A DNA stretch of 64,000 bases, from contig NZ_CP136910.1 of the NCBI RefSeq assembly GCF_033100115.1, positions 4,219,001 to 4,283,000 of the forward strand. Reading direction: 5' to 3'. Source of the DNA: Anaerocolumna sp. AGMB13020. Lineage in GTDB: Bacteria; Bacillota; Clostridia; Lachnospirales; Lachnospiraceae. This document shows positions 34,462-43,999 of this stretch, piece by piece; positions within the stretch are counted from its first letter, which is position 1, and the number at the start of each line of letters is the position of its first letter. Below the pieces are notes generated by a model that saw only the letters and a program-made list of their open reading frames with translations, was not told the origin of the DNA and made no database searches. Made by a program: the position numbers and the translations under genes.

Positions 34462-36270
34462 TTAATAAACGTTGTAGTAGAGAATATATGGCAGTGGTAC
34501 AGATATTTTATAAGGTAATGTGAAGATTTGTATGTAATAGGTTCCGGCATCAAGATCTGCAAAGATATCATAAAAACCGCTTTCATCTTCATAGCCTAAC
34601 AAGATAGGGTTTCCGGTTGAATCGGATATTACCATATACATGTTATCCATATCAGTGTCATAATCGGTGGTGGTTCTGCCTAACAAGCTTACACGGGATT
34701 TCTTGGTAAGTGTTATTTTATAGGAATCCAGACCATTTGCAACTACAGAGGTATCAATGCTTCCGGTTATAAAGTAGCCGGTTGGTATTTCCTGTGCTGT
34801 GGCGATGTTACCGCTTTTGGCGGTATCTTCTGTAATGGTTACCTTATCGTAATCCACATCTTCTTTTGGTACCGTAATGCTTCCCACAGAAATTGGAGAA
34901 GAGGTATCCAGTGTATAGAGTTCGGTTATGCTTACTGCGAAGTTTAGATTCTGTCCTTCTTTTGTCTGCATGGTGTTTATACCGATAACTTCACCGAATT
35001 CATTTAAGAGAGGACCTCCGCTGTTTCCAGGTGAGATGGCAGTATCGGTCTGAATATAGTTTACTTTGTCTATTACTCTTGAACTGTTTGATATGATTCC
35101 GGTACTAAAGGTGTTGTCAAGTCCCAATGGATTTCCGATTGCATAGGCAGTTTCTCCGGTCTTTGGAGCATATCGGCTAAGAGTCAGAGGTGCTCCCACG
35201 TTAGGGATACTTAAGAGAGCCAGGTCTTTCTCTTTGTCATAGCCAAGGATAGTAGTGACTTTATACTCTTTTCCAGTGGTTAGCTTAACAGTTATAGAGG
35301 AGGCATCTTCTATTACGTGGTAATTTGTAGCGAGTATGCCTTTTTCAAGAAAGAATCCGGAACCAAGGGCCAGGTCAGTTGTGATCTGTACTACGGAAGG
35401 AGAGCATTTTTCTGCTATTACAGATGCCTTAGGTATATCCTTGTCCGTACGTTTATCTTTTCCTACGGTTACTTTTAGGGTTGCTTCACCAAGACCATCT
35501 TCGGTTTTAAGGGTTATGGTGGTTGAACCTGTTTTGGTAGAGGCTGGTTTAAGATAGAGTTTTAAACTGTCTTGACCGATGGGCCAGTCACCCCATTCAC
35601 AGGTTATTAAGCTTTTATCTCCCACCGTGTAGAGTATTTGCTCATCATCTAAGGAATTCTTAACGGTGACTGTCACGTAGCTCTTCTGATTTAAGGAGAT
35701 TTCTGAAGTGCTGACAGTGAGTTTTGAATCGATGATGGTTACTTTACAGGTATAGGTACCGTTTTTGTCCTTGGCAGTGATGGTGGTGGTGCCGGCAGCT
35801 TTGGCCGTTACAAGTCCTTTTGAACTAACTGTTGCAACTTTTTTGGAGGAACTGGTCCAGGTAACGGTCCCTTTGGCACCGGTAAGCTTTAGTGTAGCAG
35901 TGTTCCCTTTCTGAAGCTTTAAGGTGGTTTTATCCAGGAAAGGTTTTCTTACGGTTACTTTGCAGTTGTATTTTTTACCGCCCACAGTAGCAGTTACAGT
36001 TGTTGTGCCTGCCTTTACACCGGTTACCACACCTTTGCTGGATACAGTTGCAATCTTTTTGCTGCTGGTAGTCCAGGTGACTTTTGAGGAGGTTCCGGTT
36101 ATTTTTAAAGTAAGGGTATTTCCTGTGTACACAGTCGCATTGGTGGTGCTTAATTTAACGGCAGCAGCTTCGGCATAACGAACAATGGGAATACCGGGAA
36201 TGGCAGCCGGGGATAGTGCAAGAGCAGCAGCTGTCATTATGATAAGAGCTGTTTTCTTAATCTGTTTCAT
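34462..36270 (-). CDS. HtrA/DegP-like serine protease with bacterial Ig-like domains
   Basis: 602 residues, exported. A signal peptide covers about residues 1-35 (VRYAEAAA). Two Big_2 Ig-like domains follow at about 36-107 and 110-180 (VTWTTSSKKIATVSSKGVV and its repeat), then a third beta domain to about 270. The trypsin-like protease domain lies at about 282-455 with the triad H318 (ATNYHVI), D349 (EKDLALL) and S417 (GNSGGP). No PDZ domain is visible; a C-terminal beta domain (about 490-602) resembling pre-peptidase C-terminal domains follows. It likely acts at the cell surface in protein quality control or processing. Monocistronic. Confidence 0.9.
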   Translation of the reverse strand: MKQIKKTALIIMTAAALALSPAAIPGIPIVRYAEAAAVKLSTTNATVYTGNTLTLKITGTSSKVTWTTSSKKIATVSSKGVVTGVKAGTTTVTATVGGKKYNCKVTVRKPFLDKTTLKLQKGNTATLKLTGAKGTVTWTSSSKKVATVSSKGLVTAKAAGTTTITAKDKNGTYTCKVTIIDSKLTVSTSEISLNQKSYVTVTVKNSLDDEQILYTVGDKSLITCEWGDWPIGQDSLKLYLKPASTKTGSTTITLKTEDGLGEATLKVTVGKDKRTDKDIPKASVIAEKCSPSVVQITTDLALGSGFFLEKGILATNYHVIEDASSITVKLTTGKEYKVTTILGYDKEKDLALLSIPNVGAPLTLSRYAPKTGETAYAIGNPLGLDNTFSTGIISNSSRVIDKVNYIQTDTAISPGNSGGPLLNEFGEVIGINTMQTKEGQNLNFAVSITELYTLDTSSPISVGSITVPKEDVDYDKVTITEDTAKSGNIATAQEIPTGYFITGSIDTSVVANGLDSYKITLTKKSRVSLLGRTTTDYDTDMDNMYMVISDSTGNPILLGYEDESGFYDIFADLDAGTYYIQIFTLPYKISVPLPYILYYNVY

Positions 36271-36410
36271 TATGTACTCCTTCTTAATGTTATGTTGCTA
36301 TTATGTTAGAATGACTTTATTATACATTATTTGCTATTACAGGGCAAGCATATAGTAATAACAGCCCATAGCCAGGCCAGGAAGAAGAGCTTTCAAACAG
36401 CCGGATAAGA

Positions 36411-36600
36411 TGGGGGCATACTTGAGGATTTTTCTGTTCAGTCTTTTAAATATCATGAAAAGGGCGGCAAGTTGTACCTGGACAGGTGAAAGGATACCAA
36501 ATTCGCTGTAAAGCACCCAGACAATGGTATCCTATAAACCAGGCACAACTGCCGCCATTTTATCGTTATGAAGAAGCTTGAAAAATCCTAAAATGCTGGG
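36411..36600. repeat. Large palindromic element C
   Basis: GGGCGGCAAGTTGTACCTGG pairs with CCAGGCACAACTGCCGCC, and inside it AGGATACCA with TGGTATCCT; outside, TTGAGGATTTTTC pairs with GAAAAATCCTAAAA. The element fills most of the 343-bp gap between the protease and the next gene. It is unrelated in sequence to elements A and B. Confidence 0.8.
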
Positions 36601-36613
36601 AAATTTCATCTGT

Positions 36614-36796
36614 TTATTTACAATCGTTCACTTTATCGCCTGTTTGTGCAGGTTTGTCGATATCAGGAACATCTCCGTCACCATACTCTGTATTATAATC
36701 ATAATCCAGATTGATTTTATCCATAGTATTATAGTTTGATAGCCCATCCTTCTGGCTGTCAGTATGCGCTTTGATATTATTTTTTTTCTGTGCCAC
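36614..36796 (-). CDS. Small acidic hypothetical protein, 60 residues
   Basis: GTG start with AAGGAG 8 bases upstream. The protein is polar and acidic (KINLDYDYNTEYGDGDVPDI) with no membrane segment. I know no family. It lies 76 bp behind the next minus-strand gene and may be in the same transcript. Confidence 0.55.
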   Translation of the reverse strand: MAQKKNNIKAHTDSQKDGLSNYNTMDKINLDYDYNTEYGDGDVPDIDKPAQTGDKVNDCK

Positions 36797-36871
36797 TGTA
36801 TGACTCCTTTCCTGTAAGCATAATAAGTATGATATACATAGACAGGAAATTTATTCAGTTATCAGAAAGAA

Positions 36872-37198
36872 CTAGCTGTTTTCTCTGCTTTTCTGGATAA
36901 ATGTGAGAATCGTCTTAAAACTGTCCTCCATGGACTGATAAACAGAGGCGTCTACAAGCTGTTTGTTTCCGGCATATTCGCAGAGAAAACTTGAAAATGC
37001 CACAAAACGTACATATTGACGGAGCAGGTCAAATTTTTCCGTATCAAGATAGCCTTTTATAATTCCATAATTATAATTTGTTATAGTAAGGACAGTTTCT
37101 TTCTCCGTACTGTCTAATTTTTCTGTCAGTTCATCAAGCTTGTTTTCAACAAAGAGTTCTTTCAAATCGGTATTTAAGTTGTTCATTTCTTCAGTCAT
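36872..37198 (-). CDS. Hypothetical protein, 108 residues
   Basis: A mostly helical protein, MTEEMNNLNTDLKELFVENK to KTILTFIQKSRENS. AAAGGATT stands 6 bases before the ATG. No motif is recognised. It is one of two small minus-strand genes between the protease and the calcium antiporter. Confidence 0.6.
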   Translation of the reverse strand: MTEEMNNLNTDLKELFVENKLDELTEKLDSTEKETVLTITNYNYGIIKGYLDTEKFDLLRQYVRFVAFSSFLCEYAGNKQLVDASVYQSMEDSFKTILTFIQKSRENS

Positions 37199-37377
37199 TC
37201 ATCAAAATCCTTTCTGTTTATGAATTGATTCCTTATTTCTGTTTGCTTCAACTGTATGCCTTGGCAGGCTTTCTTATGATACCACATTTTCGGTATCAGA
37301 ATCAATTCCAGAAAATACAGATTAAGACCTTTGTGTTCGTAAGGAACTTTCTATGTAAAAGTATGCATTCCCTGCAT

Positions 37378-38424
37378 TTAACCTATTATAAAAAAACCTA
37401 CCGCTGCGATAATATATATGGATACCAGCTTCAGTCCTTCCATCCAATTTGATCTTCCGGATTTGACCACCTGGTTTGCCACTAACACACTGGAGAAGAG
37501 CAGAAACAGCTCTACCGGTTTTAATACAATACTCATAGGCGTATATAGAAGGCTGATAAGTACCGATACCGGGATAACAAAAAGTGCGATTTGAAGACTG
37601 GAACCTACTGCTATTTCTATGGCAATATCCATCTTATTTTTAAGAGCCATTATAATGGCGGTACTATGTTCCGCAGCATTTCCTACAATGGGAATAAGGA
37701 TTATACCGATGAACATTTCAGAGATGCCGGCAGAGGAGGTCATAGGCTCTATGGTTTCGACCAGAAGTTCGGACTCAAAGGCAATAAATACGGTACAGAT
37801 CGCCAGTATGATAACACTTAATTTCAGGCTCCAATTAGAATCGAAATCTTCCGCATGTTCCACTCCATACAGGTCTTTTTGAGTCTTGAAGGAATAAATC
37901 ATTCCCAGGACATAGATAATTAGCATGATAACACTTGTAATGATGCTAAAGCTTTCATATTTAGAGGAAACAAGTGTTTCTGATACATGGTATGTAAAAA
38001 CAGCAGGAATGGACAGTCCAATAACTGCAAAGAGCAGCATGGTGGCAGTAAACGTACCAAGCTGGGAATCATACTTTAATTCCTTATGCTTTAACCCTCC
38101 GGCTAAGATGCTGCAGCCCAGTACCAAAAGTATATTTCCAAGAACGGAACCTACCAGGGAAGCCTTTACCACTTCAAAGAGTCCTGCCCGTATAGCAAAG
38201 AAACTGATGATTAATTCCGTGGCATTTCCAAAGGTTGCATTTAAGAAACCTCCAAATTTAGGACCTGTATAAGCAGCTATTTCTTCTGTTGCAGTACCCA
38301 GCAAACCGGCTAAGGGAACAATGGATAAACATATCAGAAAAAAGGTAAGGGTAGAATTCCACTTTAAATAATAACCCAAAATCGAAAAAGGAACACAGAG
38401 TAAAAGGAACTTTAAATATTTCAT
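37378..38424 (-). CDS. CaCA/CAX-family calcium/proton antiporter
   Basis: About 348 residues from ATG at 38424 (MKYLKFLLLCVPF), where AGGA stands 9 bases upstream; the longer frame to 38511 is not supported. About 11 membrane segments. The two alpha-repeat motifs are GNATELIISFFAIRAG and GNAAEHSTAIIMALK, with the acidic residues that bind Ca2+, and an acidic patch (YGVEHAEDFD) in the centre. It exports Ca2+ in exchange for protons. It appears monocistronic and runs away from motA. Confidence 0.9.
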   Translation of the reverse strand: MKYLKFLLLCVPFSILGYYLKWNSTLTFFLICLSIVPLAGLLGTATEEIAAYTGPKFGGFLNATFGNATELIISFFAIRAGLFEVVKASLVGSVLGNILLVLGCSILAGGLKHKELKYDSQLGTFTATMLLFAVIGLSIPAVFTYHVSETLVSSKYESFSIITSVIMLIIYVLGMIYSFKTQKDLYGVEHAEDFDSNWSLKLSVIILAICTVFIAFESELLVETIEPMTSSAGISEMFIGIILIPIVGNAAEHSTAIIMALKNKMDIAIEIAVGSSLQIALFVIPVSVLISLLYTPMSIVLKPVELFLLFSSVLVANQVVKSGRSNWMEGLKLVSIYIIAAVGFFIIG

Positions 38425-39065
38425 ATGTAAAAGTCCTGTAGTGCCATTGTATAGTAAGAGCAAAAGAGTCGCTGGCATCCTTTCCGTATCATATTTCCCT
38501 GCTCCAAACATCGGTATCTTATCCCTGTGCCACTGATTATTCTGCCTGACATACCAAATGTACCCTGAATTATACTCCTGTGTATTTATAAAATCAATGA
38601 GTCAATATGAATAGAAAACCAGAAATATACTGTAGGTTATCACCAATAAAGCAGAAATATAAACGGTACAAATTTGTATATTTGCGCTATACCGAACCGG
38701 TTATTTTCAGTAGATTTGATTCTTTACAAGAGAGAAATCCGGTAATTATCCGGTATAGTTTTCTGAAATTGACATAATTCTGATTTAACAGGCAGAGAGC
38801 CATATAGTCAATTAATCCTAATGGGTTTTAGGAACACCGCACAAATCAAGGAATGAGCTGATTTTACAGGGATTCAGGGACAAAAATCATCTTGACAAAA
38901 AGAATCGATTTACAGTATATTTTGTATAAAATAGGTGATGTAATTACCTTAAGAAATCAAGATATTCACTTTGCTGATAATCGATAGGGTCAGAGCGGTG
39001 ATGGAGGGCGAAGAGAGGTTTCGGATTATTGATTACAATAACCAGGACAAAAAGGAGTCGAAATT
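38425..39065. other. Gene-free region upstream of motA
   Basis: Between the divergent antiporter and motA genes. It contains a small inverted repeat (CTATACCG at 38687 and CGGTATAG at 38751), a sigma-A-type promoter at 38892, and GCTGATAA at 38973, close to the flagellar sigma-D -10 box GCCGATAA but with a weak -35. No gene is supported. Confidence 0.55.
38892..38921 (+). promoter_or_regulatory. Putative sigma-A promoter of motAB
   Basis: TTGACA, 18 bases, TATATT. It lies 145 bp before motA. Confidence 0.55.
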
Positions 39066-39845
39066 ATGGATATAACAATGATAATTAGTATAATTTTCGC
39101 GTTCGGTATGTTAATAGGTGCCTTTGTATTAGATGGAGGGCATGTGGGGGCTTTGTTCAGACTTACACCTGCCATGATCGTTATCGGTGGTACCATCGGA
39201 GTTGTCGGCGTTTCCTTCCCGTTATCGGTGCTCAAAAATATACCTAAGATTCTTGGTATAGCTTTTCGTAACAAGAAAGAAAACAGAAAAGAAATCATAG
39301 AAATCTTCTATAGAATTGCAAATCTTGCAAGAAGCAACGGTCTCTTATCTTTGGAAACAGAGCTGCAGAATAATCAATATGATCCCTTTATCAAAGATGG
39401 ATTACAGCTTGTAATGGACGGAACAGATCCTGAAATCATAAAGAAGATACTGGAAACGAAACTTGACAATATGGAATTCAGACATTCAAAAGGGATTGCA
39501 GTATTTGAAGCTGCCGGTGGTTATGCACCAACCCTGGGAGTACTTGGTACCGTTATGGGTCTGGTACATGTATTGGGTAATCTCTCCGGCGATACGGCGG
39601 TACTGGGAGAATCCATTGCCATTGCATTTATTGCGACCATGTACGGTGTTGGTACTGCCAACCTTCTTTGGCTTCCCATAGCTACAAAACTAAAGGAAAT
39701 AGATACAGATGAACTGGTTACAAAAAATATGATGATGGATGGGATACTGATGATTCAGGAAGGCGGTAACCCGGCATTAATCGTAGAAAGGCTAAAGGGA
39801 TACCTAGATGATGAAAAAGAAGGAGAAGAAGTCAGAGAACAGTGA
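39066..39845 (+). CDS. motA: Flagellar motor stator protein MotA
   Basis: 259 residues, with four membrane segments: residues 2-22, 30-50 (PAMIVIGGTIGVVGVSFPL), and the pair around 150-200 (YAPTLGVLGTVMGLVHVL, SIAIAFIATMYGVGTANLL). The large cytoplasmic loop and the Pro of GGYAPTLG are as in MotA. With MotB it conducts ions and drives the flagellar rotor. AAAAGGAG precedes the ATG. Its 3' end overlaps motB by 38 bases. The Na+ or H+ preference cannot be told with certainty. Confidence 0.93.
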   Translation: MDITMIISIIFAFGMLIGAFVLDGGHVGALFRLTPAMIVIGGTIGVVGVSFPLSVLKNIPKILGIAFRNKKENRKEIIEIFYRIANLARSNGLLSLETELQNNQYDPFIKDGLQLVMDGTDPEIIKKILETKLDNMEFRHSKGIAVFEAAGGYAPTLGVLGTVMGLVHVLGNLSGDTAVLGESIAIAFIATMYGVGTANLLWLPIATKLKEIDTDELVTKNMMMDGILMIQEGGNPALIVERLKGYLDDEKEGEEVREQ

Positions 39846-40611
39846 GAGATGGCTTCTGACATACTCTGACTTAATAACGTTGCTGATGATTTTGTTCGTG
39901 TTATTCTATTCGATCAGCAGCGCAGACCAGGATAAGTATGAGGACATTGCGGCATCCTTAAGAGATGCTTTTGGAAGCAATAACCAGGGTGGATCCATTA
40001 TACCTCAGGGCGGCGGTGTGCTAAACGGTGGTCAGACAATCGATCCCGGAAACGGAAATGGTAACGGTACAGAAGCGGAAGTCGGTGAAGGGAAAGGAAC
40101 CGGAATTGAAGATATTACGGAAGTCAGCAAAGATGAATATACCCAGCTGAAAGAGTGGCTTTATGATGCTATAGGAAACGGGGAATTCAAAGACAGCTTA
40201 AGTATCAGCATTATGGATAGCGGTATTGTAATAACCCTCTCCAACGATGTGTTGTTTGACAGCGGACAGGCAGATATCAAAAGCAATATGAAGAAAAATC
40301 TGGACATTATTGCACAGCTCTTAAAGCAGGTAGACAATAAGATACAAATTGGCGGACATACGGACAACGTACCTATCAACCGTGGAATATTTACCTCTAA
40401 TTGGCAGCTTTCAGCGCAAAGAGCAGCAAATGTAGTAGAATATATGGTAAATGAATATGGCATTGATCCCAAACGAATGGTAGCCAGCGGATATGGTGAG
40501 TATGATCCCATAGACACCAACAAAACCAAAGAAGGCAGAGCCAAGAACAGAAGAATCAGTATAACGATTCTATTTAATAATAATGGAAATACGGATGAAA
40601 ATAATCAATGA
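39808..40611 (+). CDS. motB: Flagellar motor stator protein MotB
   Basis: 267 residues. A single membrane segment lies at residues 16-37 with the ion-binding Asp (D21) in TYSDLITLLMILFVLFYS, then a Gly/Asn-rich linker (about 60-90), and an OmpA-like peptidoglycan-binding domain (about 120-260: GGHTDNVP, NWQLSAQRAANVVEYM, GYGEYDP, AKNRRISI). It overlaps motA by 38 bases and is translationally coupled. The gene ends at a strong terminator, so the operon is just motAB. Confidence 0.93.
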   Translation: MMKKKEKKSENSERWLLTYSDLITLLMILFVLFYSISSADQDKYEDIAASLRDAFGSNNQGGSIIPQGGGVLNGGQTIDPGNGNGNGTEAEVGEGKGTGIEDITEVSKDEYTQLKEWLYDAIGNGEFKDSLSISIMDSGIVITLSNDVLFDSGQADIKSNMKKNLDIIAQLLKQVDNKIQIGGHTDNVPINRGIFTSNWQLSAQRAANVVEYMVNEYGIDPKRMVASGYGEYDPIDTNKTKEGRAKNRRISITILFNNNGNTDENNQ

Positions 40612-40625
40612 TAAAATCATAGCAG

Positions 40626-40682
40626 GAAGGCACTGTAATTCCTTAATCTGTAAGGGAAAGGAATTACAGTGCCTTCTTTTCT
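40626..40682 (+). terminator. Terminator of motAB
   Basis: GAAGGCACTGTAATTCCTT pairs exactly with AAGGAATTACAGTGCCTTC around a 13-base loop, then TTTTC. Confidence 0.9.
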
Positions 40683-40781
40683 GCCTTAAAACGTATTTAA
40701 CAGAGTAAAATACTGGAATGACTATGCTATAAATCAGGTTGTTAAAATAAGGAAATCAATACATGTATTCTTAAAATAGTA

Positions 40782-40827
40782 TTGACAAATCACCATTCCC
40801 ATTGTACACTTTAACGAGTAAAAGTGT
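40782..40827 (+). promoter_or_regulatory. Promoter and possible operator of ABC operon
   Basis: TTGACA, 17 bases, TACACT (40805-40810). A palindrome, CACTTT-8-AAAGTG (40808-40827), covers the end of the -10 box and the start site; AAAGTGAAAC recurs about 20 bases downstream. A repressor site is plausible. Confidence 0.55.
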
Positions 40828-40885
40828 TAAACTACACAACATTAAAGTGAAACTGCTTTAAACTGATATACAGTAGGAGGAAAAC

Positions 40886-41890
40886 ATGAAAAGAAGATTA
40901 TTAGCAGGGTTATTATCGGTCTCTATGGTCGTATTGGCACTCACAGGCTGCGGTGTGAAGGATAATAGTACCACCACAGGCAGCAGCAACTCAAAATCAG
41001 AAGGAAAAGTATACCGAATCGGTATCAATCAGTTAGTAGAACATGATGCATTGGATGCTTCGTATAAAGGTTTTAAGGATGCCCTTGCAGAAGCCGGTTA
41101 TGTAGAAGGTAAGAATCTGGAATTGGATTATCAGGTAGCACAAGGGGATATGTCAACAGCAGGTACCATTGCAACGAAACAGGTTAATGACAAGCCGGAT
41201 CTGATACTTTCCATAGCAACACCATCTGCACAGGCAGTAGTAAACGCTACAAAGGACATTCCGGTATTGGTAACCGCGGTAACCGATCCCGCAAGTGCGG
41301 GTCTGGTAGCTTCAAATGAAGCACCTGGCGGCAATGTATCCGGAACCTCAGACCTGACACCTGTTAAGAAGCAGATAGAACTGTTAAAACAGCTGGTACC
41401 TGATGCGAAGAAGATTGCGGTACTTTATTCCTCCAGCGAAGTGAATTCCGTGGTACAGGCCGATCTTGCGAAAGCGGCCGGTAAGGAACTTGGAATAGAA
41501 GTGATTGATTCAACGGTATCCAACTCCAATGAGATACAGCAGGTGGTTCAGTCACTGGTTGGAAAGGTAGACGCTGTGTATGCTCCCACAGATAATCTTA
41601 TTGCTTCCTCCATGTCCACAGTAGCACAGGTTGCTAATGCAAATAATCTGCCGGTAATCTGCGGTGAAGGCGGTATGGTAGACAATGGCGGACTGGCTAC
41701 CTACGGTATCGATTATTATGAACTGGGAGTATTAACCGGCAAGCAGGCAGTAAAAATACTTGAAGGTACTGCTACTACAGCAGACATGCCGATAGAATAC
41801 CTCCCGGATGAGAAATGTAAACTGCAGATTAATTCTGAAGTAGCAAAGCAGCTGGGAATCATAATACCAGAGGAACTGCAGAGCAATTAA
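40886..41890 (+). CDS. TrpX-like ABC substrate-binding lipoprotein
   Basis: 334 residues with signal peptide and lipobox LTGC (Cys near 22), then a Ser/Thr-rich linker. The mature part matches the ABC_sub_bind family: GINQLVEHDALDASYKGFKD, IATPSAQAVVNAT, VTDPASAGLV, GEGGMVDNGGLATYGIDYYE. The family includes TrpX, thought to bind tryptophan or tyrosine. The permease and ATPase genes follow. No T-box precedes it, unlike known trpXYZ operons, so the ligand is open. GGAGG precedes the ATG. Confidence 0.88.
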   Translation: MKRRLLAGLLSVSMVVLALTGCGVKDNSTTTGSSNSKSEGKVYRIGINQLVEHDALDASYKGFKDALAEAGYVEGKNLELDYQVAQGDMSTAGTIATKQVNDKPDLILSIATPSAQAVVNATKDIPVLVTAVTDPASAGLVASNEAPGGNVSGTSDLTPVKKQIELLKQLVPDAKKIAVLYSSSEVNSVVQADLAKAAGKELGIEVIDSTVSNSNEIQQVVQSLVGKVDAVYAPTDNLIASSMSTVAQVANANNLPVICGEGGMVDNGGLATYGIDYYELGVLTGKQAVKILEGTATTADMPIEYLPDEKCKLQINSEVAKQLGIIIPEELQSN

Positions 41891-42036
41891 CATAAGTTGA
41901 ATAGTCAGAGTATTTCTGTACGTGTCCATACAGTCTAAAAGCTGTCCCGGGGGCTGCTTCTTTTGGCAGATCGCTGGGGCAGACTTTTCATTTCTCAGAA
42001 GTAGAAAGCAGCAGGAAGGGAAGGTTAAGAAATTAA

Positions 42037-42963
42037 ATGGAATCATATATTTTATCAATACTTGGAGGAACCTCTCAGGGGTTAGCCTGGGCAGTCCTTG
42101 CTATCGGTGTGTACGTGTCATTTCGAATACTGGATTTTCCCGATTTGACAAGTGAAGGCAGCTTTGCATTGGGAGGCAGTGTCAGCGCGGTCTGTATCGC
42201 CGGTCTGGGGCTTCATCCGGTGGTAAGTCTTCTGATATCAATTGCAGCTGGTATGGCAGCAGGTGCTATTACGGGATTCTTACATACCAAATTAAGAATT
42301 CCACCAATATTATCCGGAATTCTTACCATGATAGCTCTGTATTCTGTCAACCTTGGCATTATGGGAAAAGCCAATACTCCTTTACTTGCTAAGAAGACAA
42401 TCTTATCAATGGCTCTGGAGCTGTTCTCCGAAAAAGCAGGCATCAGCTATAATCTGCTACAGATACTGATTACTATGGGGCTGGGTTTGATTTTTGTTGT
42501 ACTTGTAATTATCTTCCTGTACTGGTTTCTTGGAACCGAAACAGGGTGTGCTCTTCGTGCTACTGGCAATAATGAAGCAATGGTGCGGGCCCAGGGAGCG
42601 AATACGGATGCACTGAAGATTCTTGGACTTATGGTAGGAAATGGGCTTATTGCCCTCTCTGGCGGACTGGTTGCCCAGACCCAGGGCTTTGCAGACGTAT
42701 CAATGGGTGTAGGTGCCATTGTTATCGGACTTGCTTCTATTGTAGTAGGAGAGGTAGTCTTTAAGAAGGTACGCTCTTTTGCTGTCAGGCTGATCTCCAT
42801 CGTAGTAGGCTCTGTCATCTACCGTATTATTATTGCAACGGTATTATTCCTTGGATTTAATACCAATTATCAGAAGCTATTAACTGCCGTACTGGTTGCA
42901 GCAGCTTTGGCCATACCTGTATTCAAGAAGGAAAAGGTCAGGATCGTAAAGGAGGCAGAATAA
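42037..42963 (+). CDS. ABC permease (BPD_transp_2, TrpY-like)
   Basis: 308 residues with about 8 membrane segments, of the branched-chain amino-acid/ribose permease class. It opens ILGGTSQGLAWAVLAIGVYV, and has FLHTKLRIPPILSGILTMIAL and GLIALSGGLVAQTQGFADVS, as in TrpY-like permeases. GGAAGGG precedes the ATG. Its stop overlaps the start of the ATPase gene (TAATG). It forms the channel for the solute bound by the upstream lipoprotein. Confidence 0.9.
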   Translation: MESYILSILGGTSQGLAWAVLAIGVYVSFRILDFPDLTSEGSFALGGSVSAVCIAGLGLHPVVSLLISIAAGMAAGAITGFLHTKLRIPPILSGILTMIALYSVNLGIMGKANTPLLAKKTILSMALELFSEKAGISYNLLQILITMGLGLIFVVLVIIFLYWFLGTETGCALRATGNNEAMVRAQGANTDALKILGLMVGNGLIALSGGLVAQTQGFADVSMGVGAIVIGLASIVVGEVVFKKVRSFAVRLISIVVGSVIYRIIIATVLFLGFNTNYQKLLTAVLVAAALAIPVFKKEKVRIVKEAE

Positions 42964-43757
42964 TGCTTGAGATAAATGAGTTATATAAGACCTTTAATGC
43001 CTATACCATTAATGAAAAGAACGTCTTTAAGGGGCTCAATCTGGAACTTGAGAAATCGGATTTTGTTACGGTTATAGGCGGTAATGGTGCGGGAAAATCG
43101 ACTATGCTTAATATGATAGCCGGCGTGTATTATTCGGACAGCGGAAAGATAAAACTGGATGGTATTGATATAACCAGGATGCCGGAATATAAAAGAGCTG
43201 CCTACCTGGGCAGAGTATTTCAGGATCCCATGATGGGAACTGCGGCACATATGGAAATTGAGGAGAATCTTGCTCTTGCATACCGCAGAGGAAAGAAGAG
43301 AGGATTAGGCTGGGGAATCTCAAAAGCAGAAAAAGAGCTGTTTGCAGAACAGCTTAAGAAACTGGATCTTGGACTTGAAAGCAGGCTCACCTCCAAAGTC
43401 GGTCTACTCTCAGGTGGTCAGAGACAGGCACTGACCTTATTGATGTCAACACTTAAGAATCCGAAGCTCCTGCTCCTGGATGAGCATACAGCAGCCCTGG
43501 ACCCCAAAACAGCCCAGAAGGTACTGGAACTGACGGACAACATCATAAAAGAAAATGCGCTGACAGCTTTCATGATCACACATAATATGAAACATGCAAT
43601 TCAGTATGGAAATCGTTTGATTATGATGCATGAAGGCAGAATAATCTTTGATATCGCAGGGGAAGAAAAGAAAAAACTTCAGGTAAAAGATCTGCTGGAG
43701 AAATTTGAGAGTGTCAGCGGAAGTGAATTCAGCAATGACAGGATGCTATTATCCTAA
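42963..43757 (+). CDS. ABC transporter ATP-binding protein (TrpZ-like)
   Basis: 264 residues with all ABC ATPase motifs: Walker A GGNGAGKST, Q-loop FQDP, signature LSGGQRQALTL, Walker B LLLLDEHTAALD and switch His in MITHNM. The N-terminus (LNMIAGVYYSDSGKIKLDG) matches the ATPase subunits found with TrpX/TrpY-like proteins. It overlaps the permease gene by one base and completes the operon. Confidence 0.93.
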   Translation: MLEINELYKTFNAYTINEKNVFKGLNLELEKSDFVTVIGGNGAGKSTMLNMIAGVYYSDSGKIKLDGIDITRMPEYKRAAYLGRVFQDPMMGTAAHMEIEENLALAYRRGKKRGLGWGISKAEKELFAEQLKKLDLGLESRLTSKVGLLSGGQRQALTLLMSTLKNPKLLLLDEHTAALDPKTAQKVLELTDNIIKENALTAFMITHNMKHAIQYGNRLIMMHEGRIIFDIAGEEKKKLQVKDLLEKFESVSGSEFSNDRMLLS

Positions 43758-43999
43758 GGTGTTATGAAAATAATTGTACCGTTTTGAATGAAAAAATCAT
43801 AGTATTCACTCTTTTAAGAAATATCTGGTAAAAAGAAAATCTACTCATATTCGACATATTATGTTATAATTGTAAACTGATAGTTGGTTTTTATAACAGT
43901 CTGATTTAACAGGACGGAGATTACAAGGCAGTATAAGCTGAGCTGGTATTCTACTGAGTTCACCTTATCAGGACGTAACGTAATTGGAGGATATGGAGT

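Noticed and set aside
38686..38760. c-di-GMP riboswitch before motA
   Set aside because: An inverted repeat is present but the conserved GEMM core sequences are not.
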